DNA of 31,144 bases from Branchiostoma floridae (GCF_000003815.2 NC_049990.1:4034015-4065158); one strand, 5' to 3'. Positions 1 to 10,363 are shown, counted from the stretch's first letter. The notes: generated by a model not told the origin, from the sequence alone. Made by a program: numbers and translations.

Positions 1-504
1 ACTCAGAGACGCCTGGTTTGTGTGTTACGTAGCCAGGCGAACGTTTCATCCCGATCTGTGGGGCTACAGGGCGGGAAAATGTGTTTAGTCTGATTTCACT
101 GACCTTGTCCGAGTCACGAGGGAACGGCAAGCGGTTTGCCGGCGGGGAGGGGGGGTCTTATACACTTTGATTTGATTCATTAGTTTGGCTGTATAAGTAC
201 ATGAGCCAGGGCTTCCCAACAAGCAAAGGGCTATTAGTTACAAAGAGCTAGTCATGGTGACAGGAACGATGTCATGTTATAACCTAACAGAGACGGCAGG
301 AAAAACTATCATAATGGTCTGTGTCATATACCATATATGTTCATCTCTCTCATGTATCGATAAACATATTGCTGCTATTGTATATTGTACCAGAACTAGC
401 CCTTGATAATAGCATCTGGCTAGTTGGGTAAGCCTGTCTGTATTTCTCCCTATACAGCCGAATAAATAAAAAATAAAAAAAATCCAATTATCTTTCTCCC
501 TATA
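1..504. other. Unassigned sequence
   Basis: No gene, repeat family or RNA was recognised. An A-rich stretch lies at 465-482. Confidence 0.4.
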
Positions 505-523
505 GATCTCTCTTTCTCTCTCA

Positions 524-573
<50 letters not shown>

Positions 574-626
574 AACACATACATAAGCACACACACACAC
601 ACACACACACATACACACACACACAA
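505..626. repeat. (CT)n / (CA)n microsatellite
   Basis: A CT-dinucleotide run passes into interrupted CA repeats. The 125-codon open frame across it (277-654, minus) consists of VCVCVC and RERERE runs and is not a gene. Confidence 0.9.
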
Positions 627-2660
627 ACCAAAAGATCCTACAAAAAACGCCCAATGCTCAAAAGACTACTTCTGCAACACTTGACCTCCAAGATTCGAAA
701 GGCCATGACCTTCAGAGTAATGGCTCCTTGAAGGCGGGTATATCTGCTGCATAATCAAAACAAAACTTCGCTAATACGGCTACTCTCCTGAACCCTGGTT
801 TTATCATGTAAACAGACCCATTCCTCCCAAGGACAAGCAATAATAGTCACTGACGTGAGATTGAGTCTGACACATTTATCGGCGAAGTCGCCATGATGGT
901 TTCACGGGGTTAAAGGTCACGGTCACAAAGTCTCACGTTGCGGAAATGGCGGGTTCTGGAAGTGATGATGTCTTTCATATCAGTTAGCGGTAAGTCAAGA
1001 AAACACACAGACTCACTTTGATATGGAAAGTTTTACGTTTAAGCTGATAGATTCGTCTTTCTTTTAATAACAAGAGTTTATTACTTTTCTACGTGCAGCT
1101 TTAACGTTACCACAATGTATTTCATACTCAAGATACGACGGATCCATCTGAAGATGCACACTGACAAGGCAGCTAAAATCAGGAGAAATGAGACAGATGT
1201 GCAGCTGAGGAAAAACTGCAGGATCCATAGAAAAGAACTTTGCAATAGAGTTAGCTCACAGACGTACCCTATGGACTGTCATTCTCGTATCTATAGGCCT
1301 GTTTAGCCATAGCCAATGTTGTAGGACTGACATCAATCAGGATTTTACCAACGTCAATACTGAACTAAGAAAGCCATATACATCAATGTAGTCAAAATAT
1401 TCAAAGGCTTAAAGTGTTCCCTCGAAGTACCGTCCCGACCGTTTCCAGATCCCTGTAGCTGCGTTTGCCCTCTGCTGGTCCTTTCAGCTACGAGTCACAG
1501 CCGCGCGTCAAAACATGTCAGCATCGGGTGGGTAATGAAGGCAGACATGTGATACACACACACGCAGGCACCTGGACTAGCCTCCTCAGCAGACTTCTGG
1601 AGTGGCGGTGTGTATTTTCTGAGGGAGAGCTGGTTCGCGATGTTGAACATGGGCTAAGGTTCTCTATGCAAGGAAATGGAGTTTTGTCGCACAGAGAACA
1701 TTAGACTATATTCTTTTAGGAACATGGCGCGCGCGACGAAAAACCATGTAACTATGGACTATGAGAAGATAAGACTGATATTGTGTTGACTACTCCAAAG
1801 GTGATTATGAAATGTTCAATTGTAAATTATTGTGTGTACTATTTAGAAGGCAAGACTGAGCAAACTCAAAAAAGCATCAACCAAGGTCAAAAGAGCTATC
1901 AGAAAGAGCTATCTTCAAATAAACGTCAAGGCTCAAACTTGACATTGAGCTTAGTCTTCCTTAGACCTACTCAGATGCATTTAGATTTTCTTACGTTACG
2001 CTGCATGACCACGAATATGGAAGAATGCAAACAGACAGACGCACAAAAAGTATACATATACATTTGTAATAAAAACGTGTTGGTGAAAACATAATCCCCT
2101 TTCGGCCTTTCAAACAATAATCTTTAACAAGTCCAAAATACGGTAGACCATATACCCAGCACCCCACCAAGCCCATAGAACAGCAGTGTATTTTGGCTGA
2201 CCCTGCCGAAGTGTTTATTTGATAGAAGACAGACGAGAACCTTGCGCCGCGTGAAGTCTATTCTTGCATCATCAGATACTACGTACTGTCTACACGTAAC
2301 CTCGCTCCCAGAAAGGATACGTGGAAACACATATCCAGTCAGTCGAATGGACGTGATACATTCAGATAAAAACGCTCTTCTGTTTCCTGTCGTCTGCACA
2401 TATCCAGAATGTAATGTGCATGTGGTATATAGCCTGGTATCCAAGCCTATACGACACAACCACCTTATTAATTGAGTCAGATAATGACACTCGCGTTTGG
2501 CCCAATCCAAAGACTAAACCATGATTCAAATATCCCACATTGTATATAGTCAATTGAATTTCAAGATTTATGCTGGATCTTTATTTTGGTAGTTTAATGT
2601 CACTGTACTTTTTTTGTTGTGCACTAAGCCTTGCACATTTATGTTACGTTCCGGTGATGC
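627..2660. other. Unassigned, probably non-coding sequence
   Basis: Short open frames on both strands show no recognisable domain and no paired splice sites. I see no convincing coding exon. Confidence 0.4.
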
Positions 2661-2845
2661 ATTTCAGACAGCCGACCTGAAGGTACGGAGCTCCGGAGGC
2701 TTGAGTACCTGGCGGAAAGCCAGCTGTCTGACCCCCAGGGCATCGTAGCCGCAGTTGGGGGAAGCCCGGAGAGAGGGGTCACTACAGGTCATCTGGTTTT
2801 CCCACAGCCGAGCATGACGGCAATGGGTGAGATGACGGTACCGCC
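2661..2845. other. GC-rich block of unknown nature
   Basis: About 185 bp, more G+C-rich than its flanks, with open frames on the minus strand (for example GYDALGVRQLAFRQVLK). It directly precedes a dispersed repeat. No family was recognised; it could be part of the same mobile element or an unrecognised exon. Confidence 0.3.
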
Positions 2846-3222
2846 TGGCCAAATAGTAATAGGGAACTTTGGACAAATTTTTGATAAAAGCCTAGTAGGA
2901 GTAGGCATACAGTTCTGAGATTCTGTCCCTGTGAAACACGAGAGGGTGGAGAAGGAATTGCACATCGCTCCTTCACCATAAAATGTCATGGGCAGGTCAG
3001 GCAAACAGGTAAATGCCTGTCTGCTCATCTATCGAATCGACAGGATAATCCAAGAGACCCAAGTAGGAGTTAATTGACCTAGAAGTGAATTGAGCGGCCG
3101 GCGGATAGTTGGATAGACTGCAAAAGACGGACTGAAATCCAATGGCAACTTTCTTGTTCCTTTTTGTCAAATATTTTGGCCAAATCCTTCTCTTTTTTCA
3201 TCTAGCTGACACGTCTGCTTGG
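2846..3222 (+). repeat. Dispersed repeat, copy 1 (partner at 10988-11190)
   Basis: Shares ordered blocks with 10988-11190: CTGGCCAAATAGTA, TAGGGAACTTT, AAAAGCCTAG, TAGACTGCAAAAGAC, ACTGAAATCCAA and AGCTGACACGTCTGCTTG. It ends in the TCTGCTTGGAG motif that bounds many elements here, so it is probably a diverged non-autonomous transposon. Confidence 0.65.
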
Positions 3223-3404
3223 AGACTAGTTCGGGGTAGAGTCTGGGGAGCGGAGGTGGGGGTATCCTTGATGTGGGCCGGTGGGTCGACTTGAACTTTG
3301 GAATATGAGCATTGAGAAAAATCTGCCATATATTTATCTTTTAATCCATCCGTCCGTCCTTCCATTCATCGATTCATCCTTTCAAACATCTATTTATCTT
3401 TCGA

Positions 3405-4845
3405 TGATCTACCTGTCACACCTATAAACATTTGTACATCTAATTGTAAGTGTTTAAAGCTATCAAAGGCTTAGGTCCCTGTTGGATAAGGGCAATCCAC
3501 GGGCTGTTTTTTGCAGGGACATCTTACGACTCCCGGGGTATTTTGGGGCCAACCAGGCGCTAGGCCCGGGTTGAATTTAAGTCGGACTTGAAATAAACCC
3601 GGGACATACCCGTGGGCATCACCGAGTGCTACCCTCGATATCCGGAGGTCCACCGGGACAAATTTGTGGCTTCGAAGCCCGGCCGGTGTAATTAGGACCT
3701 AAGCCTTATAGGATACATGTAGATGGGAAGGAAAGACGATTCTTGATCTGTTTCGAGCAAAATCTGGCGATTCCCGAATGACCAGACAGTTGTCTGCTAA
3801 ACCAGTCCCTAGTCACCACATGCTAACTAACCTCCTTCCAGGACAATCAAACATTCTTTTCCTCATCTGTCGCCCGGCCGACCTGTCACTGTGACACCTA
3901 ACCTATGCACATCTATCGAACTGTAAGTGTTTAAAACTGGGATACACGATTCTTGTTCTGTTCTGTTCTGTTCTGAGCAAAATCTAGCGATTTTCCGAAT
4001 GACTATGCAGTTCCTAGTCACCACATGCTAACTAACCTCCTTCCAGGACAATCAAACATTCTTTTCCTCATCTGTCGCCCGGCCGACCTGTCACTGTGAC
4101 ACCTAACCTATGCACATCTATCGAACTGTAAGTGTTTAAAACTGGGATACACGATTCTTGTTCTGTTCTGTTCTGTTCTGAGCAAAATCTAGCGATTTTC
4201 CGAATGACTATGCAGTTCCTAGTCACCACATGCTAACCAACCTCCTTCAAAGACAATCAAACATTCTTTTCCTCATCTGTCGTCCGGCCGACCTGTCACT
4301 GTGACACCTAACCTATCCACATCTATTAAACTGTAACGACTCATGTTCTGTTCTTAGCAAAATCTAGCAATTTCCCGAATGACTATGCAGTTCCTAGTCA
4401 CCACATGCTAACCAACCTCCTTCCAAGACGATCAAATATTCTTTTCCTCATCTGTCGTCCGACCGACCTGTCACACCTAACCTATGCACATCTAAGTAAG
4501 TGTTTAAGGATATCTAATTGGGATACACGATTCATGTTCTGTTCTGTGCAAAATCTAGCAATTTCCCGAATTACCACCAGTTCCTAGTCACCACATGCTA
4601 ACTAACCTTCTTCCAAGACAATCGAACATTATTTTCCTCATCTGTCGCGCGGCCGTCCTGTCACTGTGACACCTAACCTATTGTATATCTATTAAACTGT
4701 AACGATTCATGTTCTGTTCTGAGAAAAATCTAGCGATTTTCGTTTCCGACTGACTACCCAGTTCCTAGTCACCACATGCTAACTAACCTCCTTCCAAGAC
4801 AATCAAACATTCTTTTCTTTTCCTCATCTGTCGTCCTACTGAGCT
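3405..4845 (+). repeat. Tandem minisatellite array, about 175-205 bp units
   Basis: The anchor CCTAGTCACCACATGCTAAC recurs near 3808, 4013, 4218, 4393, 4583 and 4764, giving spacings of 205, 205, 175, 190 and 181 bp. The first two full units are nearly identical; later ones lose internal blocks. Each unit holds a run of TTCTG pentamers whose number varies (about one to four). A further diverged unit at the left is split by an inverted-repeat insertion. No coding potential was seen. Confidence 0.9.
3467..3706. mobile_element. 240 bp inverted-repeat element inserted in the minisatellite
   Basis: Its ends are a perfect 12-bp inverted repeat, AGGCTTAGGTCC and GGACCTAAGCCT. Minisatellite-like sequence resumes on both sides (GTAAGTGTTTAAAG before, GCAAAATCTGGCGATT after). 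The interior is G+C-rich and has a CCCGGG palindrome pair. No transposase; a miniature element of unknown superfamily. Confidence 0.7.
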
Positions 4846-5076
4846 GTCAATCATGCGGCCCGTCTCGGAATGCGGAGACGTAAACTGTTTACGGAGCCTT
4901 GACAGCGTCCTGACGGGCGGGTGGGAGCCAGGTCGCGAGGAACACCCAGGTCGTGCTCCCGAGGGGAGGGAACATGCCCTGTGTGACCTTCTAAATCCTT
5001 ACAACACTGGCCAGCTACCTACCTACAGTACCTCTATCAAGTCCCCACTATGGCACTGGGCAGCTACACTGAAACC
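4846..5076. other. GC-rich unassigned block
   Basis: An open frame of 84 codons starts at 4853 on the plus strand (MRPVSECGDVNCLRS...) but has no recognised domain and runs into the neighbouring transposon end. I do not call a gene. Confidence 0.3.
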
Positions 5077-5252
5077 CAATCTCCAAGCAGATCCTACGGT
5101 AGCATAGGAGCATAGGATAGTATCAAAAGCTGGCAGAGGAGTGAAGCCGACCTAGGATGCTACTGGTACCCGTCTGACTCCCTTTGGCAGATTATACTCA
5201 TTTGCCAGCTTTGATACTACCTTTTGGCACCAGAGGATCTGCTTGGAGATTA
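5077..5252. mobile_element. hAT-like miniature element, family A
   Basis: Ends are CAATCTCCAAGCAGATCC and, inverted, GGATCTGCTTGGAGATTA; subterminal blocks GATAGTATCAAAAGCTGGCA and TGCCAGCTTTGATACTACC are also inverted. No coding capacity. Related copies lie at 11388-11527, 15634-15778 and 18154-18222. Confidence 0.85.
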
Positions 5253-5478
5253 TTAAAACTTTCTAACACTGGGCATCTGCAATGAACACCCTCCTCCAGT
5301 AATAACGCCAGGTTAGAAGGTCTATAATCATGGACCAGGCGAAATAGCGTCCAGAAGAACCACAGGTTGTTGAGGGAGGTGGTGAGGAAGAAAATGTTCT
5401 ACTGTAGAATTTCCCTGGGGTCATGTTGGCCATAGAGCCGAGGAGCTGGGCTGTGTAGGCCCTGATAACAGGTAGTTC

Positions 5479-5575
5479 TTGACCGAGACCTCGACTAATT
5501 TGTCTCTATCCGACTTGTGGACATGACATCTGGACCAACACTCCGACGCAAAGATAAACACAAACTTTCGCGTCT
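5479..5575 (+). repeat. Direct repeat in retroelement-like region, copy 1
   Basis: Shares nearly all of a 90 bp segment with 5708-5794, including the block CTCCGACGCAAAGATAAACA. Lies just upstream of a retroelement-like open frame. Confidence 0.75.
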
Positions 5576-5707
5576 GCAATAATAAGCGAGATGGCAAGAG
5601 AAGGTGGATGGATGGATGGATGGATGTAAAAGGTACACTTGGCCCATAGGGAATCATTTGGGTATGTGTGGAGTGGCATTGCATCGTGTGAATCCTGCAG
5701 GTAGCTA

Positions 5708-5794
5708 TTGACTGAGACTTTGACTAATCCGACGTGTAGACATGACATCTGGACCAGCACTCCGACGCAAAGATAAACACAAACTTTCGCGTCT
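5708..5794 (+). repeat. Direct repeat in retroelement-like region, copy 2
   Basis: Second copy of the 5479-5575 segment, lacking about 10 bp. Between the copies lie a (GATG)n run near 5608-5628 and unassigned sequence. Confidence 0.75.
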
Positions 5795-5925
5795 TCAGGG
5801 GTGACGTGCGGATCTTGGGAGATCTCCAAGGTTACACAAATACGTGTTCTTAGATCACGAAGACTCAAGATTCCACAACTCCTCCCGACCAAACCTCTCC
5901 TTGACGTCGCCATAGTTTTACAGAG

Positions 5926-6097
5926 GTGTCATTGTCACCTCATTGTCAGGGTTCTTCTCTGGCGGTTCGACGACAAGCGAAGACGCGGCCGACCATCCCT
6001 GCCCCTTAGGAGGTTGATCGAGGAGGATGCTGGTCTCCAAGACAGGGACCTCATGTCTGTCATAAGCGACTATGAGTCATCTGAAGGGACTTCATAG
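5926..6097 (+). pseudogene. Possible retroelement ORF remnant
   Basis: The frame ends in RRRGRPSLPLRRLIEEDAGL followed by QDRDLMSVISD and a stop. The pattern GRP....R.LIE.D.GL resembles the C-terminal end of reverse-transcriptase polyproteins in non-LTR elements (GRP...W.D.I..D). No RT catalytic motif is visible, so this is at most a 3' fragment. Chance similarity is possible. Confidence 0.35.
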
Positions 6098-6755
6098 TGT
6101 CACCAGATAGATGACTGAACTGAAACTGACTGACATTGTCACCACGACGGTACGGGATGTTAGGACCTTCCAGAGAGAATTTTCAGAATTGTTTAACTAA
6201 CGTTATGTCCATGAAAAATTGAGATATTGTTTTCGGTGTGTCTGTCTGTTTGTCTGTCTGTCTGTGTGTCTGTGTTTGACTGTGTCTGCTGTCGCTTATT
6301 TAACCAATAATAACTTAAAACGCTATGGGTGGATTGTAATCATATTAGGCAGGTGGGAAGGTAAAGGTATATGTGGATCATGGGCCGCCTAGCGGCTTTC
6401 TTTTATATTGCAACAGAACTTGCAGTTTTTGTATTTTCTGCCCTGACCATGTTGTCGTCATGTTGAAGACAGTTTCCGAACAAGCAGATTTGTTGGGAAG
6501 AGAGACGACAAGGTCATTAGTCGAAGACTTGAAGCGGGACGGAGGGCGATAAAGGTTTCCAGCAAATTTTGGCCCATCGCTGACGTCACACATTGCCTAA
6601 AGTCTTGTGTCCTGAGCATTTGGGTCAGCCAAATACACAATTTGTCCGATGAGTCCAATGTCAGTTAGAGAACAGTTTACTTTTTCCACTATGTAAGTTA
6701 CCAGGTTAGATGAGCATTTACACCAGGACGAAGAGTAAAGAAAAAGACCACTCAC
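6098..6755. other. Unassigned sequence left of protease exon 3, with a (TCTG)n run
   Basis: A (TCTG)n microsatellite lies at about 6238-6290. The rest shows open frames on the minus strand (6378-6658) without a recognised domain. By position this is protease intron 3. Confidence 0.4.
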
Positions 6756-6873
6756 GTTCTGCCCCTCTGGAAGAAGACGTAGTCGAAGTCCTGATGCATT
6801 CTGGGGCGGAAGCGGACACAGGTGTTCCTCTGCCAGTGTGTCATGGCGGACTGGATAACTGACCTGCTCTCAT
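6756..6873 (-). CDS. BMP1/tolloid-like astacin protease, exon 3 (catalytic domain, before the zinc motif)
   Basis: This 118 bp exon follows a 9 kb intron. Its acceptor is GTTCTCCATAG and its donor is GTGAGTGG. It enters in phase 1, matching exon 2, and leaves in phase 2. It encodes NESRSVIQSAMTHW, then QRNTCVRFRPRM and HQDFDYVFFQRGR. This corresponds to the astacin region R..I..AM.HW...TC..F....., which comes before the G-C-.-S-Y-V-G segment and the HExxHxxGFxHE zinc site in this family. The exon with the zinc site was not found further left, so it is outside the window or in unrecognised sequence. Two extra copies of the exon's first 54 bp, with acceptors, lie just upstream in the intron. 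Assignment to the astacin family is firm; which tolloid paralogue it is cannot be decided. Confidence 0.85.
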
Positions 6874-6971
6874 CTATGGAGAACAGCAAGAGGAATAAAC
6901 ATTTACTAAGCTTAGTAAACTTCTCTTTGTGTAAGTAGCTAGAGCTAGAACGTTACTAGAAAGTAGCTAAT

Positions 6972-7025
6972 AGGTGTTCCTCTGCCAGTGTGTCATGGCG
7001 GACTGGATAACTGACCTGCTCTCAT
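6972..7025 (-). pseudogene. Duplicated 5' half of protease exon 3, copy 2
   Basis: These 54 bp are identical to the first 54 bp of exon 3 (6820-6873) and keep an acceptor-like AG (TTCTCTACAG) directly before them. After the codons for QRNT the sequence leaves the exon and reads TAT TAG, a stop in the frame set by exon 2. There is no strong donor after it; the nearest is a weak GTAACG. If spliced in, it would truncate the protease before its active site. Confidence 0.75.
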
Positions 7026-7131
7026 CTGTAGAGAACAACGGGAGGGAATAAACATGTAAATATAGCTTAGTAAATGCTATGTGAAAGTAGCCAGAGCTAG
7101 AACGTTAGCAGGAACTGAGGAAGTAGCTAAT

Positions 7132-7185
7132 AGGTGTTCCTCTGCCAGTGTGTCATGGCGGACTGGATAACTGACCTGCTCTCAT
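7132..7185 (-). pseudogene. Duplicated 5' half of protease exon 3, copy 3
   Basis: A third copy of the same 54 bp, identical base for base, has its own acceptor (TTGTTCCACACAG). It is the first of the three that a spliceosome would meet when reading from exon 2. As in copy 2, the frame runs into TAT TAG right after the duplicated part. The repeating unit is 152-160 bp and includes flanking intron (TAGCTACTTTC..., CTAGAACG...) that has diverged with small indels. Confidence 0.75.
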
Positions 7186-7347
7186 CTGTGTGGAACAAGG
7201 AGTGGGTTGAAACTTTAAAGATATAGGTTTCGTTTCTGTTTTCATTCTTCTTTGTGTATTTTCGAAAGTCGCTATAGTGCGTGCAAACGTTACATGTGCA
7301 TCCCACCGTCAACCGTGATCAGAGTGCGTCGCCATCTGGAACAGAGC

Positions 7348-7543
7348 TACTTTCCAAACGGAGTTTAAACTCCGGCTGTTTTTGACGTTTAACGTTTCTT
7401 TAGGCGTTTTTATTGGGCTTTCTATTTTGTACAATTCCTTGATGTCTCGTGGCCAAAAACAGTGAGACATCAAGAAAAAGTACAAAATAGAAAACCCAAT
7501 AAAAAACCCTAAAGAAACGTCAAAAAAGGTTGCTTGGAGAGTA
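7348..7543. mobile_element. hAT-like miniature element, family B
   Basis: A near-palindromic element: one half reads TCCGGCTGTTTTTGACG, TTTAGGCGTTTTTATTGGGC, TTTCTATTTTGTAC; the other half is its inverse, ending TGCTTGGAGAGTA. It lies in protease intron 2, about 160 bp from exon-copy 3. Confidence 0.85.
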
Positions 7544-7879
7544 GACCAGGGCGGCTACAGACAAACGTGATAAGACGGAATCTTGGAAGAGTGAACACAT
7601 TCTTTCTCACTTTTAGATCTGTTTTTCCACTTCCCCACCCTGAGAGACCCAAACACACACGTGTTCTCTCTGGTGCAGATTCTGGAAACTGTCCATCAAC
7701 TTGAGCAGAAACCCAGAACGCCCCTACTTAATAGCGTGTAGCGGCGGCCATGGATACAGGATCAGGACGTCCATACAGGACTGCCACATGTGCGTTACCT
7801 CAGAAATAGTGATGAAACCGGCTATCTACATAGCCTGCTTAGCAGACACATTGAAGGGCACATTGAGGTTGTCAGTTTT

Positions 7880-8120
7880 ACTTTTTCTTCTTTTCTTTCT
7901 TTCTTTCTTTCTTTCTTTTTTCTTTCTTTCTTTCTCTCTCTCTCTCTCTCTCTCTCGCTCTTTCTTCTTTCTTTCTTTCTCTGTCTGTATCTCTGTCTCT
8001 CTCTGTCTGTCTGTGTCTCTAACTGCCTGTCTATCTGTCTGTGTCTGTCTGTCTTTGTATCTGTCTGTCTTTGTATCTGTCTGTCTGTTTCTCTGTCTGT
8101 CTATTTGTCCGCATGTGTCT
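7880..8120. repeat. Pyrimidine-rich microsatellite (TTTC)n, (CT)n, (TCTG)n
   Basis: Consecutive simple-repeat tracts. The long open frames over it on both strands (Leu/Ser/Phe-rich or Arg/Lys/Glu-rich) are artefacts of composition. Confidence 0.92.
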
Positions 8121-8645
8121 CTATGCTTTTGTAATTTCCAAAATACGCAATGGTAACCGTCAGGGAGCTTGTTTTGGACGGTAACCACACTTTATTTTCA
8201 AAATTTCCGCTTTATCTGTAAACTTAGGAAGCCCAAACGTTAAACCGTTGACCGAACTGGATGTTTAAGTGCAGAACCAGTAGCATTACCGATGGCGGTT
8301 GAAAGAAAGGGAAACCCGAGCCGGTTCTCCCGTCAGCACCTTGTGACGGGAGGTCGGCTGTGTAAATTGTTGAGACCGAGAGCGTGGGGACGGCACGCTG
8401 CTGCTGAGCCGTGCGGGCATTCCGGCGATTCCACTCGTCTAAAGGCCACGTATCGGTATTAGGCTTATACAATGGGAAACATGGCAGAAAGAGGCTGTCA
8501 AAAATCACTTACCTGAGTTTTAGAACATGTACGTACATTGGCATGGTTGTCCAGCCTTTAAAGTTTAATTTAAATACTAAACAGGAAAAAAAATTACGAA
8601 AAGGAAGACGGTCTAACTTGAGAAAATGCCGGATCTAGCTATCTT
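8121..8645. other. Intronic sequence, nothing assigned
   Basis: Contains a 94-codon open frame on the minus strand (8224-8508) with no domain recognised and no splice support. Confidence 0.4.
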
Positions 8646-8734
8646 TTAGCCTGGATTCTAGACCCCAGCCCGATCTCAATACAACAATAGTATCTATGGT
8701 GTAGGCCCTGGAAACTGTCTGGCATCCAGGCTAA
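8646..8734. mobile_element. Short inverted-repeat element (TAGCCTGGAT ends)
   Basis: About 89 bp bounded by TAGCCTGGATTCTAGACC and, inverted, CTGGCATCCAGGCTA. The inner block CCCTGGAAACTGTCTGGCAT recurs at both ends of the composite at 23211-23926. Confidence 0.7.
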
Positions 8735-9540
8735 CGACCTTTCGGCAATTGTACCAGTTTTACACGGTAAATCGCTCGTAAAACCGACACATTTGAGTCA
8801 TTACGAAGACTAGCACAAGGTCCTGATAAGATTTAACGATGCCTGTATTCTCCTCTTGTTACCCTGACCTTGATTACGGCTAAAGCGTGCTAACCTTGTA
8901 GTTGTAGCGTGTAAAACCGAAAGACCTTATCCCTTGACCTTCGCTACCGTGGCCGTTGTAATGACTGAAGTGTGTCGTTTAAGAGTCGACATACCGTGTA
9001 TACATGTAAGACCAGTAGCAAGCATAAGCGAAGTCTAGTTTACTTCTGGATACGAAAATATTTCATGAGAAAATTGAGCAAACTTTGAAAGACACCAGAA
9101 GTTTGTCTATTCTGCTCTATTGTGTTCTGTTTGGCATTTCGTTTTTTTAAACGATATCAAAAGACAGTATCGGTAGCCTGGCCGGCTTAAAGACGAACAA
9201 TTTAAGAACGAGTCAAAGTACCAAACATCTGCTTGAAGAAGCACTGCTTATCCTCCCCCTCACCTCCCCCAGACTGACACGCTGTTGTGGCTATCTCTTG
9301 TCTCTTCCCAAATTCAATTACACGCCGAGTAACTCAAGTCCAATGTCACCAAACACTGCAGGATTGCTTATCAACCCGGCGCGCAAGGTACAGACAGGGG
9401 TCTGCAAGCCGTTTTTTTCGTGAGGCGTAGCGAGCTTTTTCAAGTCTCCGTTAAGGTGGGTTCACACGTGCGTATGTATTCAAGTCCGTATGAGGTCCGT
9501 ATGGAAGTTTTAGCCTTTACCAGGCTCACCAAGAGGCCGG
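8735..9540. other. Intronic sequence, nothing assigned
   Basis: No gene or clear repeat. A transposon-end-like site (ATCTGCTTGAAG) lies near 9228, and GGTGGGTTCACACGTGCG near 9455 looks like a dispersed element end. Confidence 0.35.
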
Positions 9541-9712
9541 AAAATGCATTGAAGTTCGCGGGGATTTAATTTTGCGGTAGCGGGAAAATGACTTTTCGCG
9601 GTGGTTTTAAGTTTGCCGGAGCACTATGCACTGTATTCTCTTACTACCATGGAAAACTGTAGAAGTAAAATTAAACCACCGCGAAGGTTTTTGCATGTAC
9701 AGTACTGCTGGT
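9541..9712. repeat. ACCGCGAA-type element, copy 1
   Basis: Blocks of TTCGCGGTGGTTTTAA and, inverted, TTAAACCACCGCGAA, flanked by TGCAT-containing ends. The same arrangement is at 27489-27702. Probably a miniature inverted-repeat transposon. Confidence 0.7.
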
Positions 9713-10133
9713 TCCAAAACCGTTCTTGTAGTCAGTTTAAACCTGCTGAAATTACGATAAAGCGTTACCAGGATCCCCCCATGCAGGCCCCCATAGACGG
9801 TCGTGGGTTGAGACTATATCATGAGAGGCTTAGGGCCGTCTGTGACCTCTGACCTTTATTAAGCTCGGTGCGGATGAATATCCGGATATATCTTTATCAG
9901 GATTTAAAGTTCACATCACTGATACGTCACTTTCTCCAGTCTGTGTATGTAGGGCAAATCAAAGTCAGCAACATGCTCAGCGCTCTACGTTTTTGTGAAC
10001 TAGAATAAAAGCTGAAGCCTGATTTCGTGATAAAGAAAAACTATCAAGAAGGTTTCATACACCCCGATATCGATTGCGATTTAATATCTAATTCACACAG
10101 AAACGGACAGATACCTTTAAATATCTAGCTCAG
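9713..10133. other. Intronic sequence, nothing assigned
   Basis: No gene, RNA or repeat recognised. Confidence 0.35.
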
Positions 10134-10266
10134 TGTCACTGATGAAAGATAGTGGATACTACCTGAAACGTCTGACCGTTTCCAAAATCATATCCAGTTG
10201 TTTGAGTAGCTGTTATTCCTGGATGTCGAACCTTCATCGACTGCCCAACATCTGCTTGGAGATTAG
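10134..10266 (-). repeat. Dispersed repeat containing GGATATGATTTTGGAA, copy 1
   Basis: On the minus strand it reads CAACTGGATATGATTTTGGA, then GGTCAGACGTTTCAGGT and TATCTTTCATCAGTGAC. The same string is at 21775-21842 on the plus strand. Its other side abuts TCTGCTTGGAGATTA, a family A/C-type transposon end. Confidence 0.8.
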
Positions 10267-10363
10267 ACCGATGGCCAAACCATTTATCACAAATTAGAAG
10301 AGACGAGAAGACAACAAGGGAGGATGCCGTCGCCATGACGACCGCCAAGGAGCATCCTCTCAC
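10136..10363 (-). CDS. Doubtful ORF with a signal-peptide-like start
   Basis: A 75-codon frame beginning MRGCSLAVVMATASSLVVF, hydrophobic like a secretion signal. After residue about 31 it is encoded by a dispersed repeat, so the frame as it stands is unlikely to be one protein. It could be a first exon of an unseen gene with its donor unidentified, or chance. Confidence 0.15.
   Translation of the reverse strand: MRGCSLAVVMATASSLVVFSSLLICDKWFGHRSNLQADVGQSMKVRHPGITATQTTGYDFGNGQTFQVVSTIFHQ

Noticed and set aside
277-654. 125-codon minus-strand ORF
   Set aside because: Made of CT and CA microsatellite (VCVCVC, RERERE); no domain or splice support.
946-990. A first exon (MAGSGSDDVFHIS) with donor GTAAGTC
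   Set aside because: Good ATG context and donor, but an in-frame TAG at 985-987 comes before the donor.
3343-4845. CRISPR array
   Set aside because: Units are about 180-205 bp and homogeneous throughout, with no short repeat/spacer pattern; this is a eukaryotic minisatellite.
1-6700. The protease exon with the zinc site HExxHxxGFxHE
   Set aside because: Looked for on the minus strand left of exon 3; no matching motif or phase-2 exon was found.
7701-8188. ORFs of 114-151 codons on both strands
   Set aside because: Cover simple (TTTC)n/(TCTG)n repeats; composition artefacts.
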